Positions 35,826-47,669 of a stretch of 64,000 bases of DNA are shown here, in pieces. How positions within the stretch are numbered: position 1 is the stretch's first letter; each line of letters opens with the position of its first letter. A program made the translations under genes and the position numbers. The DNA comes from Phalacrocorax aristotelis (lineage: Eukaryota; Chordata; Aves; Suliformes; Phalacrocoracidae), in NCBI RefSeq assembly GCF_949628215.1, contig NC_134297.1:2232001-2296000 (forward strand), read 5' to 3'. Below the pieces are notes generated by a model. That model saw nothing but the letters and a program-made list of their open reading frames with translations, was not told where the DNA came from and did not search any database.

Positions 35826-38800
35826 TTAGAGGCTCCACAGCATGGCCACAGCCTTGCAGATACCAACATCGTAATAGTTGAAGTAGCAGAGGCCAGCAAA
35901 GGTAACGGTGGACAGTACATACAGGCCTGCATTGGCCAGTTTAATGGGTGTATCTCCGTGGACGTAGTCAGTTATAACCTGTCCAAGACCCCTACAGAGT
36001 AAGAGGGAAAAAAAAAGATGAAATCAGGAAAGATCATTCCTCAGTGAAATCCACCCAGTTTATGTGAGCATTCTACTAAAACAGCTCGAACATGTAATTT
36101 TTTTCACCTGCTATCATCAACCTTTCCTAAAGAATGCCCAGTTTCCACTCAAAAAGAAGATGCATCTGTTTAAAAAAAAAAAAACAACAAAAGAACATTC
36201 TACATATTCTACTAAACTAATAAATGGCCCTGAGTTTTCTTGATGGTACTGAGGAAACAAGGTGTTGAGCACAGAACAAACAATAGAATCTGCCTCCAAG
36301 AAACAGTGGGCAGCTTATCTGACTTCCAAAGACTGAAGAAAAGTAACAGGAAATATCCTTGCTTCAACAGCAAGGTGTGGCTCTGAGACCAGCCATTGCC
36401 AGAAATGCACAGAAGACTCTGGGATGAGCATGTAGATTAGAAAATAGTGGCAAAAGATTAGCATACTGGTTTATTTTCTACATCTGTTGGACTGGAAGCA
36501 AACTATTGTCCAGATTTAAACTACCCAGCAACAGGAAGACAGAGGACACTATTAAACTAATATGGTAGTTCTCTTCCCAAAAGTACAATTATATTTGCAA
36601 CAGATGTCAACTTGGTAAAAAAGAGAACTGTATTTAATGCAACTGTTTTCTTCCTAGGATTTTGCCTTGGTCTAGCCAGAAGCTAAAGGACCTGTGTCCC
36701 ACAAATTAAGACACACTAGTGACCTATCAAGGTTCAAAGCCTTGCAGCAGATACCACAGCAAGTGAACACTGGGCTCAGTTTCACTTGGATGGAGTTCTA
36801 ATACCATAAGGATGTCAAAAGCGAGAAAAGGGGTGCAAGGAACCCCTAGATACACAGAAGACAAGCAGAAAGCGGAAGCAGGCTGAAAGGCAACTGCTCC
36901 TCAACTACTACAGCTATTTTTTACAATCGGACAGTGGAATAAGGTCAGGAGTGCAAGCAGCACTTACCCGCACTTCAAGCCTTCCAAAGTGCAGATAAGT
37001 AAGGCACACTCAACTTGGTATTCACTAGTTGCCCTTCAACTGTAGTGTTGATAAGGGATTTTCTTTGCATGGCACAATAAGACTGAGCCATGCTAAGACT
37101 TCTCAGAAAATCGTGTGTGTGACTTTAAAGCACACTAATTCATTCACACAAAGTCCTTATGGCAAAAGACCTGTGACCCTGGGAACAAGGAAGGGATTTG
37201 TGAGAAATAGCTGATGTGTGGCAGACGCACACTCTAGCTCACAAGACAGAAGCTTCACTGGGCAGAGAAAACTATTACATGCCAGCAAAACTGGTACAAG
37301 ATAAACACAGCTTCAGGTATCTTGAGGAAGTCTACTGACAGGTTAATGTTTGGACTGATAGCCATCTAAATATCTGAAGCACTATTTCCAACAAATTTTA
37401 GGACAAGATTTCCTAAGGAAAAACACAGCAAAAAGTGACAGAAAACTCCTCAAAATGATATGCAATATTTCTCTGCAGTTTCTGCTCAGCTACCAGAGGG
37501 ATGATCTGATCTGTTATGGCAATCAAATTAACGTTTGTGGCAATCAAACCATCTTTTTTCTTTTAAAGATATTCTAGCACTGCATACCTGTGAAAGTACA
37601 AGAGAAGAATTTTCCTACATCAGAACACCTTTAGGTTTTTAAGACAATGTTTTACAAGATAAGAGTTTAATACTGGAGAAACTTTCCAGCTCAGAAAGAG
37701 AACAAAAACCCCACGCAAGTGGGGGAGGAATTCACTCTGATGAAAGTTATAAGCAGAGCTGCAAACAAGCAGCAAAGTATTTTTCTCAGGGGGCAAATCC
37801 CCACCCTGTTTATGGAAAAGGGATTTCTACAATCCTGATGTGATGCTTTCGTCAACAAGAGACATTCACTAAAGAATCAAATGTGTGTGCATTGACATAA
37901 AACATCATCCAGAGAACCCACTTCAACACATCTACCTGCAACAACCTGTTCCACTGCCTGGAATTTTCCAACATGGTCACATCCAGTCCGGCCCCAACAC
38001 GCACATACCAAACAAGTGAAGAAACGCTCCACAGGCAGGCAAAACTGAGGTTTAAGAAAACAGTTTGACATCCCAAAGTACCATGAAGTTGCTTATCTGC
38101 TTTATCCCTGTGACAATGAACTACAAACCAGTATCACCTCAAGAATATAAATGCTCCCAGTTAGGCCAACCATGCAGCTGGATCCACTCCTAACTCGACT
38201 TGTCTAGCCTACTCACATTAAAGATCACAGCAGAAGTACACTTAAGAAGAACACAAGCAAGCATCCACTTCCCAGAAATGGAGAAAATCATGATCAAGGT
38301 CTCAGCTTCTTTAGTGGAATCTTTCCTATGGACTCTTCATTATGTAGGATCTCATCACCATTGAGAGGTACAAAGCCAGCCCACAGCACAGAACCTGAGA
38401 ATAACAACTTGTTTTATATAGATCTGTCCTGTTTCTCTTCCCTCTCTTCATACAACATTGATTTTTCTACAAGATAAAAACATCCAAGATTCTGCATAGC
38501 CAATGGCAAGGAAGTCCTCCTAAGATAAGATACTGTGTAGAAGAACACTAGAGAATGTTTATGGATTCCTTAACAGTAATGTGTATCCTACCTTCTGACT
38601 GAGAGAACAGTGTGACAAAGGAAGACCATGGTACAACTAGTCAAAGATCAAAACTGTCACAGAACTTGGAGTAAGGACTTTGTTTGCATCTCTTTCCAGG
38701 CACTTTACACTGCATCAGGAAATAAGTCAGTAGACTTCCTGCCATATACAGACTTAAGACCTACAGCGTGGAGCCATCCCGACTATCAGACTTCATTCTA

Positions 38801-41323
38801 AATTCTGAGGGACCTATTGTGCTTACCAGTGGCCATGGAGAGTGAGGGCTGCAGCCAGTGAATAGTCCATGGCTGGTCCAGGATACAGGTAGGCTGCAGG
38901 AAGGAGACCCAGCAAGAGGACACTGACAGCTCGCTCACCTGTCCAGTGCAAAGATGCAGCCTTGGAACTGCCTGTAAGGAGAAGTATTTTTCAGTGCAGA
39001 GTTCCTGTTTGAAGTGCTGTAACCCTAAAAACAGGTACCTCATGCTGATCAGCATCACACAATTACGCGTTTTCTCTGACCTGATTACTAAACTTTCATC
39101 CAAGCAAAACCTAGATGCCTTTGAATTACTGCTATGGAATAGACATCTATTGTATAATGTCTAAAATGTTAATTTTAAGTACTCCTCTCTCTCCTGCTGC
39201 TAAGAAAGAGAAGCTTCTTTTACTACAAAAGAATAGAAGTTCAACAGGTAAAGTCAAAACAAATACCAGTCCTACTTTCACAACCTGCGGTTCAGGCCCA
39301 AGTCAACCATCACAGGAAAGAAGCTCCTCTGAAGGCAAAGCCTTTTTGTCTGGTGAATTTCCTGACTGTTACGTACTATTTACTACTCCTGCACTCCTGC
39401 CTTTTGAGTTCCCGGTGGACACAACTACCAGTTCCAGTAAATGGCACATCGTGATAACTCTGTGCATAGTTCTGCCCAGGAACCAATATTGCTATTTCTA
39501 ACTGTAAATAGCAGATTAAACTTCTGGGACCATCACAGAGATATATGGGCTAGAAGCAGACTGAAGGCCAAAGGATTTCAATCCTCCATTGACACTCAGT
39601 TGGGTACAATTTGAACCATGTAACAAATGTCTCTAAAAACAGAAATACCACTTAGGGAGCTCTGTAACAGACCCTTACTCTTTAGAAGCATGCAAATACT
39701 ATTTTGGTAGGAAAAAAAATATCTAGAAAGTTCTGGAGCGAACCAAAACCCTAACACCATAATCGCTACTTGGAACCAGAATGTCAACATCAGCCCAGGC
39801 TGAAAACATCAAGAATTGACTCTGTGACATTATAATACAATACCCCAAAGTGCTTACCTAACACACAGATATTATCCATCCATCTAAACCAAAATGCAAA
39901 TGTTTTTCTTCATTTTTGCACAGAAAAAGACATTTAGAAAAGTAACAAGGTAAGGAAAGCAAAGAACCTGAAGTAACACATGAAAGGGACCTGGGCTGTG
40001 GAATAGTAAGCTGTCCATGTAGAACTCCACAGCTAGGAACGCTTCATAGCACGTGCATGAAGTCTGTTGTTAATATGAGGTCCAGAATAGAAAGGAAACC
40101 GCTTAGCTGTGTTTAAGCCAATTTCTTTTACACATGTTTCACCATCTTTTCCGCTTCTAAGTTGCACTAATGGCTACAAAACATCCCTAAGCTACTGTCA
40201 CAACATTGCTCATATTTAATTTTGCAACTGACAGACCAGAACTTGGTCTTGGCACGGTTATCTTTCAACACCTCTGTGTAGTCTTACCACATGCAGAGAG
40301 GAAAAAATAATCTAAGAAATACTCTCTGCCTGCAGATGAGGCTTCTCAGATTACCTCTAGTGAATCAAAAGCTCTATTGTTTGAGAAAGAAGTCACAACT
40401 GCAGTGCTACTGAACCACAAGAAATGTTAAATCTTGATTTAATATCTTTCAATCTTTTTCCACACTTGAAAAAATTACCACCTTTGTTAATAAGCAGAGA
40501 TTTACTTTTTTAACATTCAGTTGATATTTCCTACTTAAAGACCTGCAGCATTCACAACGTTGATACCAACGTCACAAATGTCAGTTTCTCATTCAAACAG
40601 TGTAAAGTCCTTGTAAAGTCTTTGTAAATACCTTGTTTTACATCAGAGCCGGGCAGAATGCAAATCAACAGCCGTGCTACCAACCGAGAAGAGTACTGTC
40701 ATGGGTGACGGTACCGCACTGTGGTCACGTCACTGACCCTACCTCACCCGCGAAACGAAAAACGGCCTGTGCCATCGTCAATTTGCTCTGCCCTTGGTTA
40801 CTCGCACCCGCCGTGGCAAATCTCCTACCACTCGGCTCCAAAAACCGGCATCCCTGATCAGACGTGGGTGTAACGGGCAGGCGAAGAACGCGCCGTTCGG
40901 CTGGACCGGAGCGATCTCTTCGAGGGCCGGGAAATAACGGCTCAGGGCCGCCTGACAAACACGGCGCCAGCCCCGGGGCCGAGGCCGAGGCCGAGGCGGC
41001 GCCCCGCACGGGGGCACACGCAGACAGCACCCCCCACCCTCCTCGCACACGGCGGGGGCCGCCCCGGGGCGCGGGACCTACCGTGGCCCCGCTGCGGGGG
41101 ACTGTGGCTTTGCCGAGCCGGAGCGCTCGGATGGGCGACGGCCCCGAGGACGGCGGGGCGGCGGAGAAGGGTCCTCCCGAGGAGAGCTGCGGAGAGAACG
41201 GGGAGGGGGTGTCAGGGCCGGGCAGGGTGACGGGGCAGCAAGGCGCGGGGCCGGCGGGCACTCACCCATCTGGGCGCCGCGGGGCCGCGCCAGCCCCGCC
41301 CGCAGCAACCCCAGCGCCGCCAT
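35826..41323 (-). CDS. SDHD: SDHD, succinate dehydrogenase cytochrome b small subunit
   Basis: SDHD, with SDHC, anchors complex II in the inner mitochondrial membrane and helps bind heme b and ubiquinone. Four exons: 41266-41323, 41082-41186, 38827-38971 and 35826-35991. They total 474 nt, 157 residues. Residues 1 to about 54 are an Arg/Ala/Leu-rich transit peptide ([16 protein letters not shown], then [15 protein letters not shown]). The mature part starts near [15 protein letters not shown]. Three apolar helices follow: [20 protein letters not shown], the [18 protein letters not shown] helix with the heme-ligand histidine region and quinone-site Asp-Tyr, and the [20 protein letters not shown] helix. 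It ends [10 protein letters not shown], like chicken. Exons 1-3 join in phase 1 and exon 4 in phase 2. Intron 1 is only 79 bp. The CpG-island promoter is at 41.3-41.6 kb. Confidence 0.95.
35992..38826 (-). other. SDHD intron 3
   Basis: The intron starts with donor GTAAGC at 38826 and ends with acceptor CTCTGTAG at 35992. Near 37860-38060 the minus strand carries GGCAGTGGAACAGGTTG, faintly like a CR1 3' region, but too short to call. Confidence 0.7.
38972..41081 (-). other. SDHD intron 2
   Basis: The intron starts with donor GTAGGT at 41081, inside the CpG island, and ends with acceptor CTCCTTACAG at 38972. No other gene was recognised inside. Confidence 0.7.
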
Positions 41324-41640
41324 CGTCCCCGGCCAGCCCAAGGGCACCGCGCACCGGAGCTGGAAGCAGCTTCCGCCGCAGGCCTTCCGCTTCCGGGCTG
41401 CGGCGCAGCCCGGCCGCCTCTGCTGCGGGGGCGAGGCGGGGCGGAGAGGGGAGAAACGGCGGCCTGGAGCCGTTTCCCCGAGGAGTTGCGGCTGCGAGCT
41501 CCGGGCCGGCCCCGACGCAGCAGCGGCCGGGCAAAAGCTTCTGAGGAGGGCGGGAGCGCTGCTTCGGAGGGCCGCAACAGCGGCCGCAGCGCATCCAGGC
41601 ACTCCTCACCCGCGCGTTTGCTAATTAAAAGCCTCTGTGC
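40860..41640. promoter_or_regulatory. CpG island and promoter of SDHD
   Basis: About 780 bp of CpG-rich DNA covering SDHD exons 1 and 2 and the upstream region. An ETS/GABP-type site (GCTTCCGG near 41389-41396) lies about 70 bases above the start codon, common in promoters of mitochondrial genes. On the plus strand a TATATAAAA box follows at 41650-41658. Confidence 0.7.
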
Positions 41641-41658
41641 GAGGGGAGCTATATAAAA

Positions 41659-42137
41659 TACACCTTCCTGAACGTTTCCTATGAGGTACATAAAGCAGTT
41701 GCACTGTTGCTGCACGATGGACCGACGGAGAAGCGGCTGCAACGAAGGAGCCAGCAGCTGAAAGCAAGCTGAGGCTGCATGCAGCACGGCTTTCTCCAAG
41801 TCTGCATTAGCCAGCAGAAAAGAGGGGCAGTAAGCAGGACTTGGAATGAGGACCTAGGGGCATCAACAGTTTTGTTCTTATCCAGGTGTAGACTAAAGCT
41901 GGAGCTGTGCTCGGTCACCAACAGGCACCATTCACATCAGCGCAGCCCATTTCCCCAGTGGCTGCTTTCCACTCCAGCTTCCCTTCATCTCCTCTACGCC
42001 CTCCAGAGCCACCTGCTCTGATCAGGCAGAAGCACGTGGCACAGGGAGAACACAAGGACCACCTAGTCTTCTCAGGCCTGTGCTCTGTCCCTGGGCTTTA
42101 CTCCAGAACAATGACAAAAGCATTGAATGTGTCTGGA
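41659..42137. other. Spacer between SDHD promoter and NKAPD1 3' end; no TIMM8B seen
   Basis: In human, TIMM8B occupies this slot head-to-head with SDHD. I looked on both strands for its twin CX3C signature (a CWDKC-like codon run and a later C..C) and its N-terminus and found neither. Short open frames here are unrelated. Confidence 0.5.
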
Positions 42138-42147
42138 TTTATTTATT
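42138..42147 (-). terminator. NKAPD1 polyadenylation signal candidate (two overlapping hexamers)
   Basis: TTTATTTATT on plus gives two overlapping AATAAA hexamers on minus, about 820 bases beyond the NKAPD1 stop. The transcript 3' UTR would cover 42120-42961. Confidence 0.5.
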
Positions 42148-42961
42148 TTTTTAAAAGGCTTGGCTATTCAACTGCAGGGAGAACAGCCCAATACCAATTT
42201 CTCCAATAATACATTGGGCAGACCAGAGACAGAACACAACACCCACCAAGGCTTCTCTGTCAGTACAAATGGTTTCAGCATCCCCCTAGAGAGAATGAAG
42301 GAAAGGTAGACACAGCGGCCAGCCCATACCAGGATTTGGAGAGAAGTCTAAAGCAAACGCACTGGTGTCTTGTCTTCATCATTATGGAAGGAATTACTGC
42401 ACCTTCACATGGAACGAGAGTCTTCCCTCATGCTCCCTTCTGGGTCAAGCTGACCATGTGCATGCCACCACACAGGTCTGCTTTTGTTGTAGGAGGGGAA
42501 GACAAAGCTACCGTAGGGTTAAATCCAGTGACATTTCCTGTCATCACACTTCTTGTCTTTCCCCTCTCCTATTGCAAGTTCTTGGTCATTGATTTGGTAA
42601 CCCAAAAAAGCAATCTGTTAAAACTTAATTTAAAAAAAATAAAAGTGGTGCAAACATGCCTGTTTTCCCCTGCAGATAGCCTACAACATTTTTGTGCATC
42701 AGAGGTCAACCTGGTCACAGAAAGAGTCTGCAGTTGGCAGGACTAGCCAACCAGTGAGGCAGGCAGCTGCTCGCGTGGTTTTCTGAATGTCAAGTCAATG
42801 AAAAGCAGAGGGGCACCTACCAAGGCTCAGTTTCGCCACTGTGGGTTGGCAGGATGTGTATAAACCACAGTGCTGAAACAAGTTGTACCATGGGGCAGTG
42901 CTGAAAGATAAATACCTGCCTCTGTTCTCTACCTTATTGTTTGAGCTGCAGCCTAGATTCA

Positions 42962-45900
42962 TCAGTCCTCATCTGAGCTATCCTCTGATTTTTCATCAGC
43001 AGCCACTTTCCAGTTCTTCCTCTTGCTCTTCTTCTCTGGTATTTCACTGTGCCTCTCTGACACAGAATTGTGGCTTCTCTTTCTCTTCTTTGGGGGCCGT
43101 TTCTCTTTTTTCTCAGATTCACTGTCCTCAGAGCTGCTGGTGGTTGGGCTGCTTGCATGAGAAAAGTCACTTTCCTGCCCAGAAGAGGTAGGTTCCCTGG
43201 CAGGCACTTTCCTGGTCTTTTTCTTGTGCTTGTGTTTCCCTTTCCGGGTGCTTGAAGTCTCCTCTTCTGAGCACTCACTCTCCCAGGAAGAATCTGATGA
43301 CATTCTCCCCTGCTCCTTTTTCTTTTTCTTTCGCTTTTTGTGTGATCGCTTTTTTTGCTTCTTCTTGTGTGATTTCTTTGTTTTTTTCCGTTTGTGCGAC
43401 TCACGGGTAGTTTGTTTTCCCAGATGAGATTTCTTCTTCCCATTGATATTATTTTGTTCATCTCTTCCTTGCTGGTCACTGTAAAATGAACAAAGAACAA
43501 CCTAAAGGAAGCAGACAGGCAGGCACATAGCAGTTGAGCCTTTTCTGTCTCAAAGTTTTAAGCAAGCCTGTCAATTAATTTGGCTAGAGCAGGGAAGCAA
43601 ATGCTTTGGCAGATGAGGTAGCTGCATTTTTGTTTCAAGTGCTTATTAACAGCTGGGGTCCTCACCTTACCCCGTTAATACCCCGTTTAAGGTATTTGAG
43701 CCAGAACTGAGGACGATATTTACTTAAAGCCACTGAGTGATGAAAACTCATTTATAGCAAGTTACTTGAAATCTGTAGGCCTGATAAATATTGTACTTGA
43801 TGATTGTTAGATGTAGTTTAAAAATAATTAATTCTGTCTAAGATCTTATTTTACAGCTAAGTCTCCACTCTCCAAGGTACTACAAGAATTTACATTCTCC
43901 AAATAAGGAGAAATGCAGAAAATACAAGTACACTACAACGGAAAGGAGAACCTCCAGCTAATATTTGACGAGGGTGTATACTGAGCTGATTTGGATTCAG
44001 GCTACTACTCTGGCTCTGTGCTGGCTCAGACAGACCTTTCAGATTCATGGCATTTTAGTAACTCAGGCTAAAGCTGAATGTCTAATTACTATAAAAGATG
44101 CAATCCTCTCCTAAGATTCAGACCAGGGGGAACCACATTAATGGACTAGGTATTTTTTCAGTGGGTGTCTGTAAATAAACAGTGCTGCTTTACATTTAAG
44201 GCTGATCTTTATTCAAAACTTAAAACTCAGTTTGTAAAATTCCCTGCGTAACCTGACAGAAGTAAGATTCTCTATCCCAGCCAAAATTATTACAATTAGT
44301 AAGCCTGCTTGCCTTACCTATCTGTATCAAATTCTTCAGGGTACAACTCTCTATAGCCACTGTGACCCCACCTGTAAGAAAGCAGAACCATCTATTAGAA
44401 ACAGACAAGGTGTCTAAGGAAAAGATACAATTCTGAAAAGACAGAGCCACAGAATGAACATGAGTTTAGATAGCAAAGAAAAAGGGCTATCAGAACCTTC
44501 CCAACAAAGGAGGAAGGACATGTGACTGATTTGGTTTGTACTACTGAAATACACCTTATGTTCTCAGTCTCTCCTCCATTTCTAACTAGGGAAAACTACA
44601 ACTTAGAACTCACATTTCTTTAAGTAACCCTGGAGAGCACTAACTTGCATTTCTCAAGATTTTTTTTTAAGTTCCTTGGGCAAAGTAATAAATACTAAGC
44701 TTAGTTGCAAAGCTTAGCGCTGAGCTTTTGCTGCGTACTGACTTAGGCACTCTATAGATGAACTCAAGTATTCTGTGACACTGCAAAAGTTTGTGCATGT
44801 TACTTATTCGTCCTCAAAATGAGATCAAGGGTTATTTTACAGGAGTACGGAAAAGTCAAATATACTAACTTTTTGTCACACCACTCCAGCAAGGTGTTTT
44901 AATGACAGTTACAACCACCGAACATTCCCCCACAGACCTGTCTGGCATGTTGGCTTCACATTCATACAGCTTTTTATTCCAGGATCGGGTCCTAAGGAGA
45001 TCATCTTCGACGGGGTCAAGAAATTGTGAGTTCTTTGTTTTCCAGTCAGCCCTGTGGCCCTCCTCATCAAAGCCATCACTGCGCATCCGACTGCTGCAGA
45101 AAGAGAACAGTTCTCCTTCAGCTGTCAGCTCTGATGGAGAAACTTTCTGAGCAAGGGGTTAGCCCAGCAAGAGGAACAAAATTCCAGCAAGACTTGGATG
45201 TCCATCTATAAGACCAGCTATCATTTTAACAGACAGTCACCATTAACAGCTCTCACAAAACCAGTTGAGTAGCTAACGCTGGTTTTCAAAACTTTCTGTG
45301 GGCCTCTGTGCACCACAAAATTCTTGACAGAGATGCTCACAGCGTAAAAATAGAGGAAGGTGTTATCTTTCCTGTCAAAACAAATGCAGTTATCTTCCTC
45401 GAGAATACTCTGCAGGAGCAGACTAACAATATGCAGTGAGACACAGGCTAGTAAAAGCAGCAAAGGGGAAACTGAAGAAATAGGACTGACTTACTAGAAT
45501 TGCAATTTGATCAGGTACCAGGACTAAGACTCCAAATCCACAGAAAGCACCAACAGTTTTGAGTGATCTCATAAGCCAGTGACTCTAATTTTGCTTCTCA
45601 CTTGAAATGCCACACTTGCTGAGCAAAGCAGCAGCCGTGTACTGAAAGGTGGATTCCCCGAAGATACTAAAACCACTTCCTGCAACATTCACAGTCTTCA
45701 GAGTAGTAAGCCCCACTCCCCCCACCCCACAAAAACCCAAACCACCCCCAAATCCAGCTTGTTTTCATGTAGCTTCTGAGATCCTCTGGCATGTCAGAAT
45801 GATTTAACACATACCACAAAAGCAGCAGTCAATACTGGTGTGTTATAACAGTGCAGGACTCCACACCACAATAGGTGGGGTTTTTTTGCTGCTAACCTAA

Positions 45901-47472
45901 ATGGCAATACGTTAGACTTTCCTCAAAACATTCTGACATATTACTTAAGCGCTTCCTAACCCCGTTGCTTCTGAGAGCCCGGCCTACTTAATTTTGTATT
46001 TTGAAGACTATACATCTAGACAAAGAGATAAAAGGTCAGACTTAAGCACAGGCCTGACCTCGTTCCAGGGACTATTTAAGGAGAAAATAAATACATCTGT
46101 AGTGTACGTAGTCTTCATATATAGTGAAGACATAGTCACCACAGAATGCTCTTAAAGTGTTAAAACACAAAAGGCTTCAGCAACTAAGTCAAAACAATTA
46201 TCTCCTCCACATGACTAAAACCCACCTGGAGGTGTCTGACAGCATTCTGCTTTGCCTTTTCCAGTAAGTCTCTTCTGTCTGCTTTTCCCACTCCCTTATT
46301 TTCCACATTTCTGTCTCTTCCTGGATCTGAAAGTCACAGAAAGGAAACAAGTGAAACTTTGCAGACATGCACCATGTAACATCAGCTCCTAGCTCAACCC
46401 TCCTGCTAACAAAATTCACAGCAAGCTTTCCTACCATACTGAAACAAGTTATTATTCCTAGCTATAACTAAGGTAACAAAAAAGAGAATCTCTTGATGGT
46501 AAACTCTAACAAAGCACATAAGGATAACGGCATCAGAAACAGTGGTTTACCTGATTTTTCTACTTCAGCTGTTCTGGCTACCCTACCTTGTCATTCATTA
46601 CCATCCCAAATGTAAGCGCTGTTAGAGAATTCAGTATAAAAATATCATTGGAAAGGACCAAGCCAAAATGAGAATTTACACTACAGGCTGAAAAAACACA
46701 CCATGCAACATTAAGTGGTTTGGCACAGATTTATGTTTATGGACACGGACCGTAACTGAGTGATTTTATAACCATATGAAATGAATGAGTTGGACCTGCT
46801 GAATTATGTCAGGAATTAATTAGTTTGCTAAGGTTAATGGGGTTTTTTAATCTCACACTAAATATTGACTGTACACATTAACAAAGTTCAAATTTTCTGA
46901 TGCAAGTAGAAGTACATAAGCAGCACAGCAAGAGAAAAGAAAACCCCCGAACTATCGAAGGTTTGCTGGTTTTAAAAGGACAGATCATAATTTTAATGAA
47001 AGCCCTGAGAGAAGAGGCTTGTCATAGAGCAAACTTTATAGGTATGCACCTATACACACGTCCCCACACTCAGGAAAAACGGGGTCAAACTGAAAGTGAG
47101 ACTACCGGTGTTCACGTAGCTGGTTTCAACAGGCGCCTCTCCTCTCCGAAAGGCGCACCTGCCCTCCGCACCGGCAGGTCCCAGCTCAGGCACCCCGCCC
47201 GCCCCGCACCACCGGCGAGGCACCGGCCGCCCCGGGCCTCGCGTGCGCCGCACGGCACCGCCGGGCCATGCCCAGGGCGTCCCCCTCGGGCCCGCGGACA
47301 CGAGCCGCCCGCGGAAGCGGGGACGGGGCGAAGCCATGCGGAGGAGCCGCCGCATCGGGGAGGGAGGACGAGGGGCCGCCGCAGCCGGCAGCCCCGGCCG
47401 TACCTTGTTGTGCGCGCCCGTGTGCCGGATGACGTTCCGCAGCAGCACCTTCCCCACCGGCACCCGGGACAT
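42962..47472 (-). CDS. NKAPD1: NKAPD1 (C11orf57 ortholog), NKAP domain-containing protein 1
   Basis: Five coding exons: 47404-47472, 46226-46326, 44938-45093, 44318-44371 and 42962-43478. They total 897 nt, 298 residues. The N-terminus MSRVPVGKVLLRNVIRHTGA and the following IQEETEMWKIREWEKQ, MRSDGFDEE, SWNKKLYECEANMPDR and WGHSGYRELYPEEFDTD match the human protein closely. The last exon encodes a very basic, Lys/Ser-rich low-complexity tail (repeated KKxKK and SHKK blocks, then acidic-serine patches) ending KNWKVAADEKSEDSSDED. Such tails are typical of nuclear RNA-associated proteins of the NKAP type; the exact role is not established. The start is fixed by homology and lies 197 bases from the PIH1D2 start on the other strand. 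Confidence 0.94.
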
Positions 47473-47669
47473 CCTCTCGCCCTCGGCGGTCCCAGCGGCA
47501 CCCCGTGGCCCCGCCGCGGACGGGAAGCCGCGGACAGGGAGAGACGGGCGAGGCCGCGCCTGCCCTCGGCTGCCGGCCGGAAGCGCTCCCCGAGGAGAAC
47601 GGGGGGGGAGCGGGCGGAGCCGCAGAGCGCCGTACTTCCGGTTGCCGTCGCTAGGCGACGGCTGTCCCC
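47473..47669. promoter_or_regulatory. Bidirectional promoter of NKAPD1 and PIH1D2
   Basis: 197 bp separate the two ATGs, inside a CpG island (about 47150-48200). It contains ETS-type sites (CCGGAAG near 47577 and ACTTCCGG near 47635) and, at 47645-47661, a near-palindromic CCGTCGCTAGGCGACGG that resembles the RFX X-box. There is no TATA box. The short shared region means both genes are probably driven by the same factors. Confidence 0.8.
47645..47661. promoter_or_regulatory. RFX X-box-like palindrome
   Basis: GTCGCTAGGCGAC corresponds to the X-box consensus GTTGCTAGGCAAC with both T/A positions replaced by C/G, keeping dyad symmetry. It sits 9-25 bases upstream of the PIH1D2 ATG. RFX factors drive ciliary genes, and PIH-family proteins help assemble ciliary dyneins. 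Confidence 0.45.

Noticed and set aside
37852-38076. Possible CR1 3' end in SDHD intron 3 (GGCAGTGGAACAGGTTG on minus)
   Set aside because: Only one short block resembles CR1, and there is no terminal 8-bp repeat or continuing homology.
41212-41799. 195-codon open frame on minus upstream of and across SDHD exon 1
   Set aside because: It runs through SDHD exon 1 in another frame, its second half is GC-biased P/A/R/G filler, and no homology is recognised.
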